A stretch of 64,000 nucleotides of DNA from Stichopus chloronotus (lineage: Eukaryota; Echinodermata; Holothuroidea; Aspidochirotida; Stichopodidae). The notes beneath the pieces were generated by a model. That model did not search any database and was not told where the DNA came from. It saw only the letters and a list, made by a program, of their open reading frames with translations. A program made the position numbers and the translations under genes. Of the stretch, positions 1 through 13,339 are shown piece after piece. Each line of letters opens with the position of its first letter. Positions within the stretch are counted from its first letter, which is position 1. The stretch spans positions 11,677,929-11,741,928 of the forward strand of contig CM037838.1 of the NCBI GenBank assembly GCA_021234535.1, written 5' to 3'.

Positions 1-1927
1 TTGAAGCGATATTTTATGGAATAATAGACAAAGCCTGCAGAAAAGTATAAATCACTGCAAATCAGGCCAATGATGGTATGATCCAAAATAGAAAAAAAAA
101 ATAATAATAAGTATGAAGATCACCATAGTTTAAAGGGACATGAATGATAGAGATTTAAAAAAAAAAAAACATCATTAGAAACATTAATACAGACATCCTA
201 CTAAAATGTTAATGAAAACTTACTTCGTTGGAAATTTTTACATACCTGTAGTGCTGGTCATGCACTATTTAAATTTTCTTCATCTGATAACTTACTTCCA
301 GGTCATGGATTTATATTTGATACATCGTGGAATGTTGTGCATTCGCAGCTGGCAATCAGCAACTACATGCTCATTCAAGATGGAAAAGAAGGGTGACTTT
401 ATCAAAGTTTGGATTTAAGTTGCACAAAATTGTTGTACAGGTCTGGCATTCAGTAAAAGTATCACTGGTGGGCGACTATCTGTTTGGTTGTTCCTGTAGG
501 TACTGTACGTATAGTTTATGATCAAACGAATCTGCCAAGTCAGCCAAAAGTGTATTATGTAATCAGTACCGATAATTTAAGACATATTTTTCTAAATATT
601 TATTTTCTGTATCTTAACGTTATAGTTCATTATCGACTGCATGATAATAATGTTAAATGGTGCTTGACTGAAGCCAATTTCCAATGGAAAGCACATTGAC
701 ACCAATTTGGAGTGTCAGATAATGAAATTTCAAATTTTTCACACTTTTTTTGCTCAATTGTGCAATCACAGTCATCATATTTGTTTGCTTCAAGTTCGCT
801 TTTAGTATGAAGTAAAGCATACACTCGTCGGTATATGACCCTGAACTCCAGGTGCTAGCTAATACCACAAACGTAATTGTGAGTAACTTGATTGCCCAAA
901 AGTATAACTTGACACTTTTTTGACAGTCTATGTTTTGTGTACTGTGAAATTTTCAATGACCATCTACAGCTTCTGAAACTTTGTAAAGGGGCAAGTATTG
1001 GGGGGAAATGGTATGTGCCGTACAAAATTTGTGAGTGATGGTGTCATTACCTCAGAGACTGTGAAGTATCTACTGACAAATAAAACTACTCAGGACACCA
1101 TGCATTGCTGACAATCCTTTGACACCCACAGTACAAATTCTGGTTTACAATGTCCAGGTGTACCATGTCCCAGTTTGTCTCTAAGTACTGTAGGCCCCCA
1201 CGACTTGGTACACTTCACCGACTAAAAAAAGTTCGGATTTTCGCCCACAGAGGACAGGAGCGGTCTGTGAAACCAGTATTGGGAAAACTGCAAACAGCCA
1301 GAATTTATGAAATACGTTAAAATATTTTGTCCGTTGGGTACAGAGGAATATACTGTACATTACTTAATTTTTAAAACTCTTCTGGTAGAGCTCCAAGTCG
1401 GGAAACCTCCCTTTCAAGGCCAAAGTAGGATTTTTTTGAGACCTGATAACATTCTTCCATCAACAACGACTGCAGTCATGTATTCGACTATACAGTAGCT
1501 CAAATTCTCCTAACGTGAACTAGTTCAGCGAAACTTTAATATAACTTCACTGCAGTTTTACAATGGGTAATTTGTGTGTGCAAGAAGTTGCTAGCTACAG
1601 ACGATAGATTGAATTGCAACGTGAGTGACGACCATCATCTAAATATTTAAAATATTACTGATGAAAAATAAATCTCCAGCTCTGTCTTTATTAATGTAGT
1701 CTGTACCAGGGTTGTGAATACAACTGGCATTGATAAGGTACTGTACCTTCTGTGCAACATTCAAAGTACTCTGTCTGTTTCACTGAACTGAAAAGTGACA
1801 CGGAAACATCAGCGTTTCTCTGTTTACCTATGAAATCGTAACGACATCCAGAGAGAGGTCTTAGTTTTAAATGTAAGCCATTGCTCACTACGGTCAAACT
1901 CTTTCAAAATGCACCATACTGTAAGGC

Positions 1928-2012
1928 TAAAGATCTAGAGTATCAAACGAGTATCAAAGAGTATCAAACGAGTATCGAGTATCGAGTAACAAGTATTGAG
2001 AGTATCAAACAA
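1928..2012. repeat. Short GAGTATC tandem cluster
   Basis: The words GAGTATCAAAC, GAGTATCAAA and GAGTATC recur about nine times within roughly 80 bp. This is a small degenerate tandem repeat with no other feature nearby. Confidence 0.7.
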
Positions 2013-2502
2013 GTCCCCTTTTATTCCAAGACTTTAAAGAATACTTCTTTTTTTTTTAAATTGTGGACAAATATTTCACGAGTTGTTACAGAATTTCCTG
2101 ACAAGTCTGACCTATTGATGCCAAAATGAAATAGAAAGTTGGTTTACATCCTCCCTTGCATCTTCAAGTTTGTAAGTACAGTAACATGCTCATGCATAAC
2201 CGATATGTTTGTGAATGAAACAAAAAACATGTATTCTGAGAAGACATTGTTTTAACAGCCAAAAGTTTGGCCAATAAAAAAAAAGTAATGTTGATATAAC
2301 CACAAAAATCAGTTTCAATTCAGTTTTTTTTTTTTGTGCATCTTTCTCTTAAAGCTACAGTAAATTGAGCTAATGTAAGGTAGTATGATAAATATGTTAG
2401 GAATGTTAAGGGTTCAGTAATTTCACATCCATTAGTTTTTATATGTTGTTATTTTTTACTTATGGCCCCGGCTAGTGCTTGTACTTCATGCTGCATAATG
2501 TG

Positions 2503-2718
2503 AAAAGTGTGTGGTCATGAATTTTTTGAAAAACCACACTGAATCACTAATTACTCACTTAAACTGATATTCAAGTACATGTATGTATGTACAGTATGTG
2601 ACGCATGAGGATCCTATTAATTTGACCATTTGTAATTTAGTTTGTGAAAGAGACACTACTGTAGGTCAGGTTTGGTAACGTTGAATTAATCTCACAAAAC
2701 AGCTCAATGAGCCCCTTT
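2503..2718 (+). mobile_element. GAGCCCCT-end dispersed repeat, copy 1
   Basis: Begins near GTGTGTGGTCATGA, has GAGGATCC followed by TTTGACCATTTG in the middle, then GTCAGGTTTGG, and ends CTCAATGAGCCCCTTTAA. The same landmarks in the same order occur at 24.0, 34.3 and 50.3 kb. It is probably a short non-autonomous transposon. No left terminal inverted repeat was found, so it may be truncated. Confidence 0.6.
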
Positions 2719-2849
2719 AATTAAAACTAATCAACTTTAAAAAGAATGTTTCTGTTGATGAAGAAGCTGCACATCGGATTGCTGCCGGTCTTCATTGTTA
2801 ATCTAAAAGTGACAGCAACTATTGGACTTGTTCATCTCCTCTTGAAACG

Positions 2850-3432
2850 AGAGTCTTACTGAATGGATCGGACTGTGAGAGTCTCACTGAATGGATCAAA
2901 CTGTGAGGGTCTTACTGAAAGGATCAGACTTTGAGAGTCTTACTGAAAGGATCAGACTTTGAGAGTCTTACTGAATGGATCAGACTGTGAGAGTCTCACT
3001 GAATGGATCAGACGGTGAGAGTCTCACTGAATGGATCAGACTGTGAGAGTCTCACTGAATAGATCAGACTGTGAGAGTCTTACTGAATGGATCAGACTGT
3101 GAGAGTCTCACTGAATGGATCAGACTGTGAGAGTCTTACTGAATGGATCAGACTGAGAGTCTTACTGAATGGATCAGACTGTGAGAGTCTTACTGAATGG
3201 ATCAGACTGTGAGTCTCACTGAATGGATCAGACTGTGAGAGTCTTACTGAATGGATCAGACTGTAAGAGTCTTACTGAAAGGATCAGACTTTGAGAGTCT
3301 TACTGAATGGATCAGACTGTGAGAGTCATACTAAATGGATCAGACTGTGAGTCTTACTGAATGGATCAGACTGTGAGAATCTTACTGAATGGATCAGACT
3401 GTGAGAGTCTCACTGAATGGATCAGACTGTGA
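2850..3432. repeat. 28-bp minisatellite, about 21 copies
   Basis: Tandem array of a 28-bp unit containing TGAATGGATCAGACTGTGAG followed by AGTCT(T/C)AC. Copies are very similar. Several lack a GA or TGT, giving 24-26-bp variants, and a subtype has ACTGAAAGGATCAGACTTTG. The high similarity suggests recent expansion. The unit length is not a multiple of three and no protein is implied. Confidence 0.95.
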
Positions 3433-5754
3433 AATACAAAACACCCTTTGAAGCAATGTTTGTACAGTTTACTGTACATAGAAAGGCCGGTGACTTAAAA
3501 GTCTGTTAATTGAAGAGATTAAATTAAACCTTTTGTCCCTTCACCCCTTCCTGAACCCACTTGTGACTTTCGCGAAGGACTGCACCATGGAATCGTGGTT
3601 TTGCAGTATAAATAAACCCACCCTATATTTTTGTTTTTCTTTATATTGTCGGTAAGAATCCATAGTTTCATGTGCTTCCCAATGCACTGAGATGACACTA
3701 CATATCGAAACCATAGCAAACTCTTCTCATCTCTCTGAAATGAAACACAACATGATCGAAAAATTACCCCCATTTTGAATCTGCAGACTGCTCTAACTCT
3801 GCCATCTGTAGCAATTGTCTCCACTTTATTCTACTGTACAAGAAAAAACATTTTTTTTTATGTTCATCAACTTTTCATCTTGGTTTTAATAAATTTAGGG
3901 CCACAATAATGAGTCTAAAAATACTGAATTTTACATTCTCCTATGAACACCAGAGAGTTTTTTTGCCACCTCCCTACTTTCCCACACCTGTCAGGCATGA
4001 GGGAGTTACGTCACAACATTCGTCCCCGCAGAATACAACTTGGATTTGGAAATTCCCTTCCCCAATGATGTAAAAAAATTTTCCATTGGTTGAAAAAAAA
4101 AGCCTAAATTATTTTAAGGAATCAATGGCTGAGACCGTACTAAAATAGGACTTGTATTTGCAATTAATCAGTCCCTCATCCCACTCCATACATGTATGAC
4201 ACGTAACTGAACAAAACAGGGACAATGTCGCTAAAAGGTGATCGGTAAAATCGAACACTTCATGCCTTACGTGTGAACCAAATCATTTGCTTTTCATGAA
4301 AAGTTATTTTAACCACTAAAAAGATTCATTGCATGAATTCTTGCAGTATATTTTTCTTAAATATAATGAGAAATAAGTTTTTATTTTCAGGTCAGCCCTT
4401 TGCAGAAATTTCAAAGTCACATTACACTGGACTATACTACTCTCCTCATAGCAGTGTTAATTTAGGCAACGGTTCAAAAGACTTCATGATGTACAGTAAT
4501 CACTAAATCATATGTATGTTGCACTTATCTTTATACTCACGAATTACTCAAGCAAATTATGGATAGGAAATCTTGTTTTATCAAATCACTCTGTTTATTC
4601 ACGAACTATATATTTATCTCCCCCTCTGTCTAAATGGTCTGGTCCAAGAGCTTGTACCCAATGTTTCTGGGAATCTGAAAACTGCAAAGTAGTGGGTCAC
4701 TCAAGCATTAATTAACTTGCTCGCAGAGGCCACTGTACAAAAACACTACACCACTTCACAGTACTTCACTTTTTCATTTGTTCCAGCTATGACCATTCTA
4801 ACACCAAACATACTTTAATTGCTGCATATTGGGGGCCACCATAGCAACAAAGAGGTGTGAACACTAAATCCTCTTGACAACTAGTTGCAGTAGGGACAGC
4901 AGACCTACAGTAGCTGTAATACCCTTTTAAAGTGACTCCTGTGTTTTGTGACAGTGGAGAAGATAAAAACATTTAACCTACAAATCAAGAAAATTTGTCA
5001 TCTCTGAGAATCTTCCAACTCAAGTATGATCGAGAGAGCAACAAGAGAGAGGACAAAAAAAAAAAAAAACACTTCCTCTTGTTTTGAATCACAAATTAAA
5101 CTGATCAGATACCGAGATAAATCGCTCAAACTGTTTGCTCAAATGCCCTTCTCATCTTCTTTGCAAGAGCTGGTGGGCTGCCAGATGCTTTTGATCTTGA
5201 CAGGATCTAAATGCATCATTGATGACAATCTTGTTGGAGGTTTCGAGAGAAAGATCTGACCGCCGCAAACATTTCGTTGCGATTCAAAATTCACAGCTTT
5301 TCTTGCTTTCCTCTTTCCTTTTTTTTTTTTTTTGTGGTGGTGTTGGTGGTTTCAAAATTTCAGAAGCTTTCAAATGTCATTGTCAGATCAGAGGGTGGAC
5401 ATCAGAGGGTAGGCATCAAAAATACTGACTCATTGCTCGAGTGCTCTAGCTGTTCCACGACGCTCTGTAACCTATTGCTGGCTTAATTAACACCATGTGT
5501 CCATAATCTGACACCTTGTCTGCATACGTGACACCATCAACACGAGTGATAGATCTATTCTGCAAGTCTTACTACTGCACATTAACTAACACACAGTAGC
5601 TAGCTTAATTAATACTGTACATCACTTCAAAATCTTATAAGACGATGTTACAGTACTTGCCGTGCTATGAATATGCAACATGGGCACTAACATAATAGCT
5701 GGCTTCATGTGTTCACTATGCATGATGCTAACATCGATTTTGTGCGTTATGGAC

Positions 5755-5960
5755 TGATTGCGGCATCACACATGTCACATGTGTCACAGAGTAGCCTACA
5801 GTATGTCACAGCTGTGCAGATCTGTTTGTGACATATACCTGCGTGACACACAGTCTGTGTGATACACTTGTGTACTAGTAGCTCTGTGAGACATCACTGA
5901 GCAACAGTCACATATGGTATACTGTACCATACCATTGCTGGTTTACCTACTGTATACTGG
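5755..5960. repeat. TGTGAC/GTCACA-rich palindromic cluster
   Basis: About 200 bp with repeated TGTCACA, TGTGACA and CACATGTGTCACAG words in both orientations, followed by short inverted motifs around GGTATACTGTACCATACC. It could form small hairpins. No coding potential is seen. Confidence 0.5.
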
Positions 5961-8786
5961 TAAACCACAATACTGTAGCTAAAAGACTTTTAACAGTTCC
6001 TCTATTCCAACTTGTTTTCCCAGACTTCTCTGTTCCCCTGGTAGTAAAATGTTCTAAAAGTCGGAGTAACTAGTGATTATAGGTTAACACGCTCCTCTTT
6101 TCGATGTTCACATTCAAATTCATTCCAGTAACTTGAGATAAGTCAGGTAACAAGACAATTTACTATACATTCAACGATCACAAGTTTGAATGGTATGTTC
6201 GATTAGGGACATCACATTTGTGCAATCTTGCTATTAAGGAACCTTAACTTGAAACATTTTGTACAGATTCCAATGAAGCGTGTAATTGTGAACTCGTACT
6301 TCTGCAAGCATCGGCCGTTCCTCGTCTGCAGCTCCAGCCGGCTCAGTCTGCCTTGCTATATCCTACAGCTTTGGGTAAAAATTAATCTAAAATTTCTGAA
6401 TTGATTTTATTACCAAACCAGGAGTCATACACCTTTCCCTAACCTCTCTGGGGTATAATAGCAAGCACTGCATCTATCTGTTTGTCTTGACATTTACCAT
6501 TTCAGAAGAAACAACAAAAAAAAGAAGTAAGAGGAACACGAACGATTTTTTGGAATGCCGGTGAGGAGACGACGAACTTGACTCCTCCGGTAAATCGCCA
6601 CGGCTTTATAACTTTGAAGTTGTTTTCCCCTTAAAAATTCTTCGCTGATAAAAACGAAAAGTGAAAAAATTAATTTGTCTCGCATTTCATGGATCTGGAA
6701 ACTCTGTGTCTGCATTCCATTTGAATTACATACAAACATGACTTGTTTGCATTTTCCAGTTTCTGACACTGCAGTAAGAGAACATCATGTGTGCGGACGG
6801 CTTATATGGAGCTATCGATTCGATAGCATTCAGGTAACCTCAAATCAGCTCGGCGAATTTGAGACCTGCAAGACTTGTGTCAGATGCTGCACGGTATTGC
6901 ATTGAATGAGTGTTATTAAATTATAAAGAAAAGCTCCCTAATATTACAATATTAAAATAACAACTATAGCAAATACCATGGAGGTACTGTACATATTCGT
7001 AGGTACTGTACTGTAAGTTACATTCACTAAGTGGAATTGTTAGACATCGGCAGATGATAAATATAATTCAGATACTGTACCTGTAAAGATTCAAGATGGG
7101 TGATTTTCCTGAAAGGAACGAACAATGAGTATGCAGATCTTTTATCAGAATGATACGTTGGTATTCTACAAGACTGTTCCTCTTCTATACTCCATCTTCT
7201 TCACATTTACAGGTTCCCACCCTCCTGGACCCACTCTCCCCCCACCCTTCTCAGCCCACTCTCCCACTCTCCTCACACAAACAAACAGACCATTTCTGTG
7301 CCTTTCTTCAACCTTGGACTTCTTCCTGTACTTCAGCGCATACAGTTTATGGCACCTTGGGGATGTAAACACGTACTGACGTCTCCCACTCCAAAATCCA
7401 GGCTGTGTGGGAGGTCTACAATATTTCTCAAGGAAAACATTCAAATATCAAACTGAAATTCAAATCGCAGTACAGGACTCAGGAGTACTGCACTATGGCA
7501 GTACTAATCTTGGATGCCAGAATTACTCTTTTATGGGTTTGGGTTTTTTTTTTTTGACCCATATTTGGTGAATAACTGCAAAAAACTTTTTCAAGAAGAC
7601 AGACTTGAACAAGTTAAATCTCTTCAGAAACATCCCCCGTGTATATTTGACTGTGCAGCACATGGACACAGATGAATATACATACAGTACTGTACAGTAT
7701 ATGTTTCAGTTGAATGCAGAAATTTAGAGCCATTTTCGGTGATCATGAAAAATTACTCAAGCAGTGCTAAATTACTCAACAGCATAGCGAAAAAACATTA
7801 AAATTGGAGCAGAACCAAGAGAAACATTACTATTATTATCCTCTTTGTGGTCACAAGCTAAGAATCCCTAGAGGCCCTGACTGTTCAGAACAAGAAAATA
7901 TCTGTTTATGGTACATCTACAGTACATACAGTACAGTATGTCCACTGAGTTACTTTGTTAATCTTTGACACTGTGTACATAGAAAAGGTCAGGGAAACTG
8001 AGTTTCCATCTAAATGAATCAACTTGTGGGATAAATTCGCTATCGCATTTACCTTGAAGATACAGTAGAATCCTGGTATATAGGCTAAGATTCTTGGAAC
8101 ACTACTGTACAGTAGTTAGGACAATGTTTCTGAACTTGAAGCTGGTATCATTTAATCACTTCAAGAGCAGTTTGTGGGAGGCAAGTCACAGATGTGGCAA
8201 CAACATATCATACAGTACTAGCTGTATACATACATGTAAACCATATCCAAACCTCAGCAAAACTGCCTAAAAAAACTAATGTTTTCCTTTTCAAATTGAC
8301 ATATTACTTTTGTGAAGTACTTTTATTTTTGTTCCCTCTCCCATTTGCAGCACAAGAGCAAAGTGTTTTAATACAGATCTGATGTCTCAAGTTTGTCCTT
8401 CAATTTGAATTCATTGAGTAATGAACCTGAAACAATAAACTCCTCACATCAACTCCGTAGAATTTTCATCTCCCTTCCTAGCTTCCAGCAACTGTCAGGA
8501 ACACAACCTCAGATACCTGCCAAGTTTTATCCCAATGGGATACAAAAGACTTTGAAATTTTCATTCAGATGATGTCAAAATTTTGGCTGGTTGGTGAAAT
8601 AAACCACAGCAATTATTTTGAAAAAAACGTGGCTGATTGAAATGTCAGTACCCCTCGATGAGCCTGGAACGGCCTGCCTGGAACACATGCAGCACTAATT
8701 GGTCACAGAGTCTGGGTAAACCTCTGCACATGATTTGAAACGGGTCCTGTAAAACTGCAGAGACTGGAGGCACATCCTGCATGAAT

Positions 8787-9131
8787 CAGGGTTCCTGAAC
8801 ACTTTCTAGGGAATCAGTTTTCATGACTTTTACCATGACTCTCCCTGGAGCAAGTGAAGAATTTCCTTCCCCCTGGCTTCTTGCAAAATGTTTTCAGAAG
8901 AAGCCATGAAAGCAATTTTACATGAAGATAATGATAAATCTTTACGAGTGCAAATACATATCAAGATATACAGGTACAGTACTGTAAATGAGAATGAAAT
9001 GATGTGTCTCTGCAAAAATTTTTGTGACTTTTGGTTCCAGGATTTCACGCAATTTCCCTGAATTTCAAAACATTTCTAGTCGTTAAAATAATTTTTCAAA
9101 TTTAGATTTTTCATGACTGTGAGGAACCCTG
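8787..9131. mobile_element. hAT-like short element with CAGGGTTCCT ends
   Basis: A 345-bp segment whose left end is CAGGGTTCCTGAAC and whose right end, reverse-complemented, is CAGGGTTCCTCACAG. This makes a 10-bp terminal inverted repeat. Ends starting CAGGG are typical of hAT transposons. The flanking 8-bp sequences do not match convincingly, so it may be old. It has no transposase. Confidence 0.5.
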
Positions 9132-10369
9132 ACGATTAAAAGTGCTCTCAGAAGGGAAATATCACACTCAACTGATTCAAAGAATGGTGTATATACAGTA
9201 TGTAGAGAAAAGACTGGTTGCAGGACATGTACAGTACCAACTGCACACTCACTCATGCCCCCATTCCTCCCTGACCCCCCCCACCTCTTCATTCAGAAGA
9301 TGCAACACCATACATGACGATCTTCACAGACAAATATTTGTTAACTGTGTTTAACAGGTCAATCATTTCTTTGTACTTACAGTAATAGCAATTGATCACT
9401 CTTCTCTTTAGACATTCTCTGTGCCTTAACTCGACTTTTACTAAACTTTAAAACTGGAAACACCCTATCTTGATCTTTGCAGGTGGGTATGGATTTGACA
9501 ATACAATCTTTCCATCTTCATATATTTTGTCTCAATTATTGTACCCATACCCCATCTTCCCCTACCCCCACCTTTCACTTCATCATTTACTCCTCTTCAT
9601 CACGTCAACAAGAATGCCACATTTATATTCCTCTTTGATTTGGTCCTTTACTAAATTAAAACAGGCCTCGCTCTCTCATGGATCCTTAACCATGGATCAA
9701 CATTTTTGACACATTCTTGACATGAACTTTAAATGTCTGCAAAGTATGTTTCTATGTGATCAATGATTCTTACGAGACATACATTACTAACCTTCAATGA
9801 TTCACATGCGTGACATTCATGATATGCTCAGCAGACCATGTCCATCAGGGAAAGAACTAACTAGGAAAGATTAAAGAGTTAATTGTAACAGAGAGCATAA
9901 TTAAAACTTTTGCAAAGGATGTTAACACTCGCAACAAAGCACTTTATCTTGAAAATTCTTCTATTTAAAGACACAGATGCGGCATAAACCAAACAAAACA
10001 AAATTGTGAAGAACCCCCAAAAAATGTTGAAGAATGCTTTGCATACAAGGTGCTAATTAGCTTAACTAGCACCCTTGAAGTAGCTTCAAATAGCAAAACT
10101 GGGTAGGTAGGTACATTTAGGAATCAAACGGGAGCGGATAATGTTAAGGGGTGATGAAACAACGGGAGCTTCCACATCACCTTTGCTCTCATTCTTTCCT
10201 ACCTAAGGCAGTCTCTGATTTTATCACTTTTCATTCCACTTTCTCATCACAGCCAGCCAAAATAGACCACTGGATCTAATATGTTTAGCATACAATTTTT
10301 CTTCACTACACAAATGTCCCTCCTGTAATTCTTCCAAGTTTTAACTCCTTGTTCTCCTTTTTTTGATGA

Positions 10370-10680
10370 AAAGTCGACGGGCATTCGTCTATTTTGCGGC
10401 CGCTATTTCCCAGTTAAATTTTCCCAGGGACCATCGATATGCATGTTTCATCCAAACGTTCAATTTGTCACACGCTGAGCCCGAACCAGCTGTCGGCCGC
10501 TTCGCTTGAAATCGCTTGCTTCAATAATTGCCCTCGATCCTTTGAATTATTCACAGTACGTGTACATGAGCGGTTCGGTTGCATCGGATTCGCCGCGCTG
10601 CCAGCGTCTTGCACGAACGGTTTCTGCACATGTTGCGCTGACTCCGAGTTAAACGGGTAAAAACGGCCAGATAGTACATC
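10370..10680. other. CpG-rich patch, unresolved (exon, promoter or conserved element)
   Basis: About 310 bp dense in CpG (GCGGCCGC, GTCGGCCGCTTCGC, TTCGCCGCGCTGCC) in an otherwise CpG-poor region. The minus strand is open for 105 codons (10785-10468), including SAQHVQKPFVQDAGSAANPM. The plus strand also has a 73-codon frame. There is no recognised domain. A plus-strand acceptor-like TTTTTTCTTTTTGTAG follows at about 10755. It could be an alternative promoter or first exon of the RGS3-like gene, or an unrelated exon. Confidence 0.3.
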
Positions 10681-13213
10681 CAGTCCATATACCTCTGGGA
10701 ATTCATTCAATATCAGAAAGCAAGTATTCGTTTGTACTAACTGTAAATATTCTCCTTTTTTCTTTTTGTAGCTTTCGTAGTTCACACTCTTAAATTTATG
10801 AGATTTATTACCCTGTTACAAGGCACCAACATATAGGCGCAGTATCTGGTAGCTGAGTCTAGCAGCAACTTCCACATCCGACATTTATAGTTTGTATATG
10901 TTGGACAATGCTAAAGTATAATTGATAAGGTCAGGTTTCAACATGCATTCACAGGTGCTTGTAATATGGTGCACCATATGTACAATTATTTGTCACCATA
11001 CAGTAACATCAGTCTGTCCTATTTGTTTATTGGACTAAGCTAGTCTATCATCTACTCTGTTCTGTGCCAGTTGTGCCATAATGAACATACAGTAGCTGTA
11101 CAGTATTTACTCTGTCCTCTACCCTAACAAAATCTTGTGCACCCTACTGTACTTGACTTGCCTACACAGTAGGCCTACAGTATTGACCCTAAGCTGCCAT
11201 CTACTGTACTTTACCCTACTGTAATGGTCCCATGTTTGAGGATGAGCCAAAAGAGCAGTGAACTAGGTTTATTGTATCTATGGCACACTGAGAAAGGCCC
11301 CAACACTCCCCTCCTGTTGCCATTTGTTACAAGAACAAAGCAAAGTACTGTTACACCAAGTGGTGCAGCAGAAAAACAGTGGTTAACCATCCAAGGGTAT
11401 CTGTTATTACTGTCAGAATTGGGACTGTACTGTATGTGGCAATCTGGTTCAGTGTCCAAAGCCTTAACCCCTCGACCATCCTACCAACTGCTGTACATTA
11501 CACACAGTAGTGTGCTATGCCATGATGCATCTGAATATATCCAAAGGCATGCTTGAGACTTTTCAATTCTGGCCGACTTATGTGCAGGACAATAGGGAAC
11601 AATACCTTTGATTAAAAACTTTTTAAGAGAAAGCACTCTTGAGTGTGATAGTGGCAAAGTATTCATTAGGGTAGGCTATTGTTGCAGTACTTCCTTCAAA
11701 TGAAATGTTTTTGTCTAGGATGCAAATGTTGTGAAATTGGTGTAAATATATTTTGCTTAAATTGAAAGTATACAGAAACTATGATTTGTTAAAACCTTAC
11801 TTTCTTCTACACAATGTAAAGAAAAAATAGTTTAAATGGTTCTAATTCACAATCTGTGTAACTGTCACACTAATGTTTTGTCAGTGAGCTATTGTAAAGT
11901 ACTATGACATCATACTGTAAGTCAACTTATCGTGGAGTTAAAATGGTAATTATTTAAGAAAATGGTAAGTTGTTTCTAAGGGCAACAATTGTCATTTAAT
12001 GCTTAGAAACCACTGCTGATATTTCTGTCTCCAAAATTCAACACATTTTTACAGTATTGAAAGTATATTCCAAGCAGGAACACCCAGGCTGACAAGTTCA
12101 CAATTGCCGATAAACATTACCTAAAACAACAACAAAATTACCTTGAGACGGGTACTTTTAAAAGGCAAGTTTACTCTGTATAAACAGTATCTCACAGAAT
12201 CAGCAGAAGTCAAGAAGTACAGGATTCCCTCGGCAAAACAACAGCGGGGTAAAAAGTTTCTAAGCTATCTCTGATATTCAAGAAGGAATTTTATACCTCC
12301 CAGGGTAAATATCTCTTTTAATTTGAAATATAAAACAAGTGTATATTGACAAATTCTCAAATGCCCTTAAGGAGTTAGCTGATTAGCTTCTCATTTCATC
12401 AGAGATAAAATTTGAAGGAACAAAATTTACCAGAAAAGTCAGGGCGATGCTATCTTCGACGGTGAGACAGAAGTTCTTTCCACAAATGCTGCTGTGAATT
12501 TTTGTATTGTATATATACTGTGAGTGGTTTATGATTTTGTTTTTTTTTAATATTACAATACTCCCTTTCTTGCAAAATATGTCTTGAGAAAAAAGTATTG
12601 AAAGAAATATTGGTAATGTGTATTTTGATTAGATAGGATTCTCTGCATGTGGTTTCCTCTGGTCAATCAGTTTTTTGATATTAAAATGATGGTAATTGTA
12701 GAGAAAAAACCATGACTTTAGCTCATCAAATATTCCAACCCAAGCCAGAAAGAGGAGTCAAAACAATGGACGAAGGATGTAAACAGAGAGTGGTATACAG
12801 AACTGGAAGTTGAAATATTCCATTTTATCTTCAGTACTTAATGTCACCGACTATACATCCGCATGGAAGAAGGCATTGTATTGGTCGATATTCAAATATC
12901 AAGTAAATTATCTCTGAACTCTAAACAAAACCATTTATGCGGCATTCATCGCCAGTAGAAATGATCCCATTTTTAAAAGCGGCCAGCCATGCTTAAACCT
13001 GATAATTGGCATTTACAGTAGATTCACCGACGCACTGATGTTACAAATGTTTTTCTCTCTAAATTAGAGCATTTATAACGTCGTCATCATAATACTGCAT
13101 GAACTCAACAAACTCAGTTCTACAGAAGCTTTCCTCAAGATCCTCGGATGTAGGTGGTGATGCCCCATGCAGCTCACATTCCTAATTTGTGATTAGAAAA
13201 AGCTCCAAAGTAC

Positions 13214-13339
13214 CTGTTTGTTACGACTGCGATGACACGAACTACGACAGATGTCGAAATCTACGGTGTATACAGAAATGTTTGTAAATGCTAATCTCGA
13301 GGCGATGAGAGCCGATTCAGTTTCATACAAAATTCCTTT
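13214..13339 (-). CDS. Candidate next exon after the PH-like domain
   Basis: A 126-nt segment open for 42 codons, starting KGILYETESALIASRLAFTN and ending SSCHRSRNKQ. It has a very strong acceptor (a long T/C tract, then AAATTCAG) and a weaker CAG/GTACTT donor. Phase 0 at both ends is compatible with the exon ending at 21098. It is locally rich in CpG, unlike the surrounding sequence. I recognise no domain. Without splicing it would run on to LWSFF and a stop at about 13193, so it could instead be a terminal exon. It might also be chance. Confidence 0.35.

Larger units (their letters stand above)
1..13213. other. Mostly empty non-coding sequence left of the candidate exon
   Basis: Apart from the repeats and the CpG-rich patch listed separately, I see no supportable gene. 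Reading frames are short and lack domains. I looked on the minus strand for the conserved Phe-Trp-x-Ala-Cys motif of an RGS domain and did not find it. The sequence is probably intron of the RGS3-like gene. Confidence 0.5.

Noticed and set aside
296..348. Minus-strand 53-nt open segment between AG and GT sites
   Set aside because: Too short to distinguish from chance, and no motif seen.
12431..12491. Minus-strand 61-nt open segment reading SICGKNFCLTVEDSIALTFL
   Set aside because: Needs one leftover base at entry, while the upstream candidate exon ends in phase 0. In phase 0 it stops after 13 codons. No independent support.
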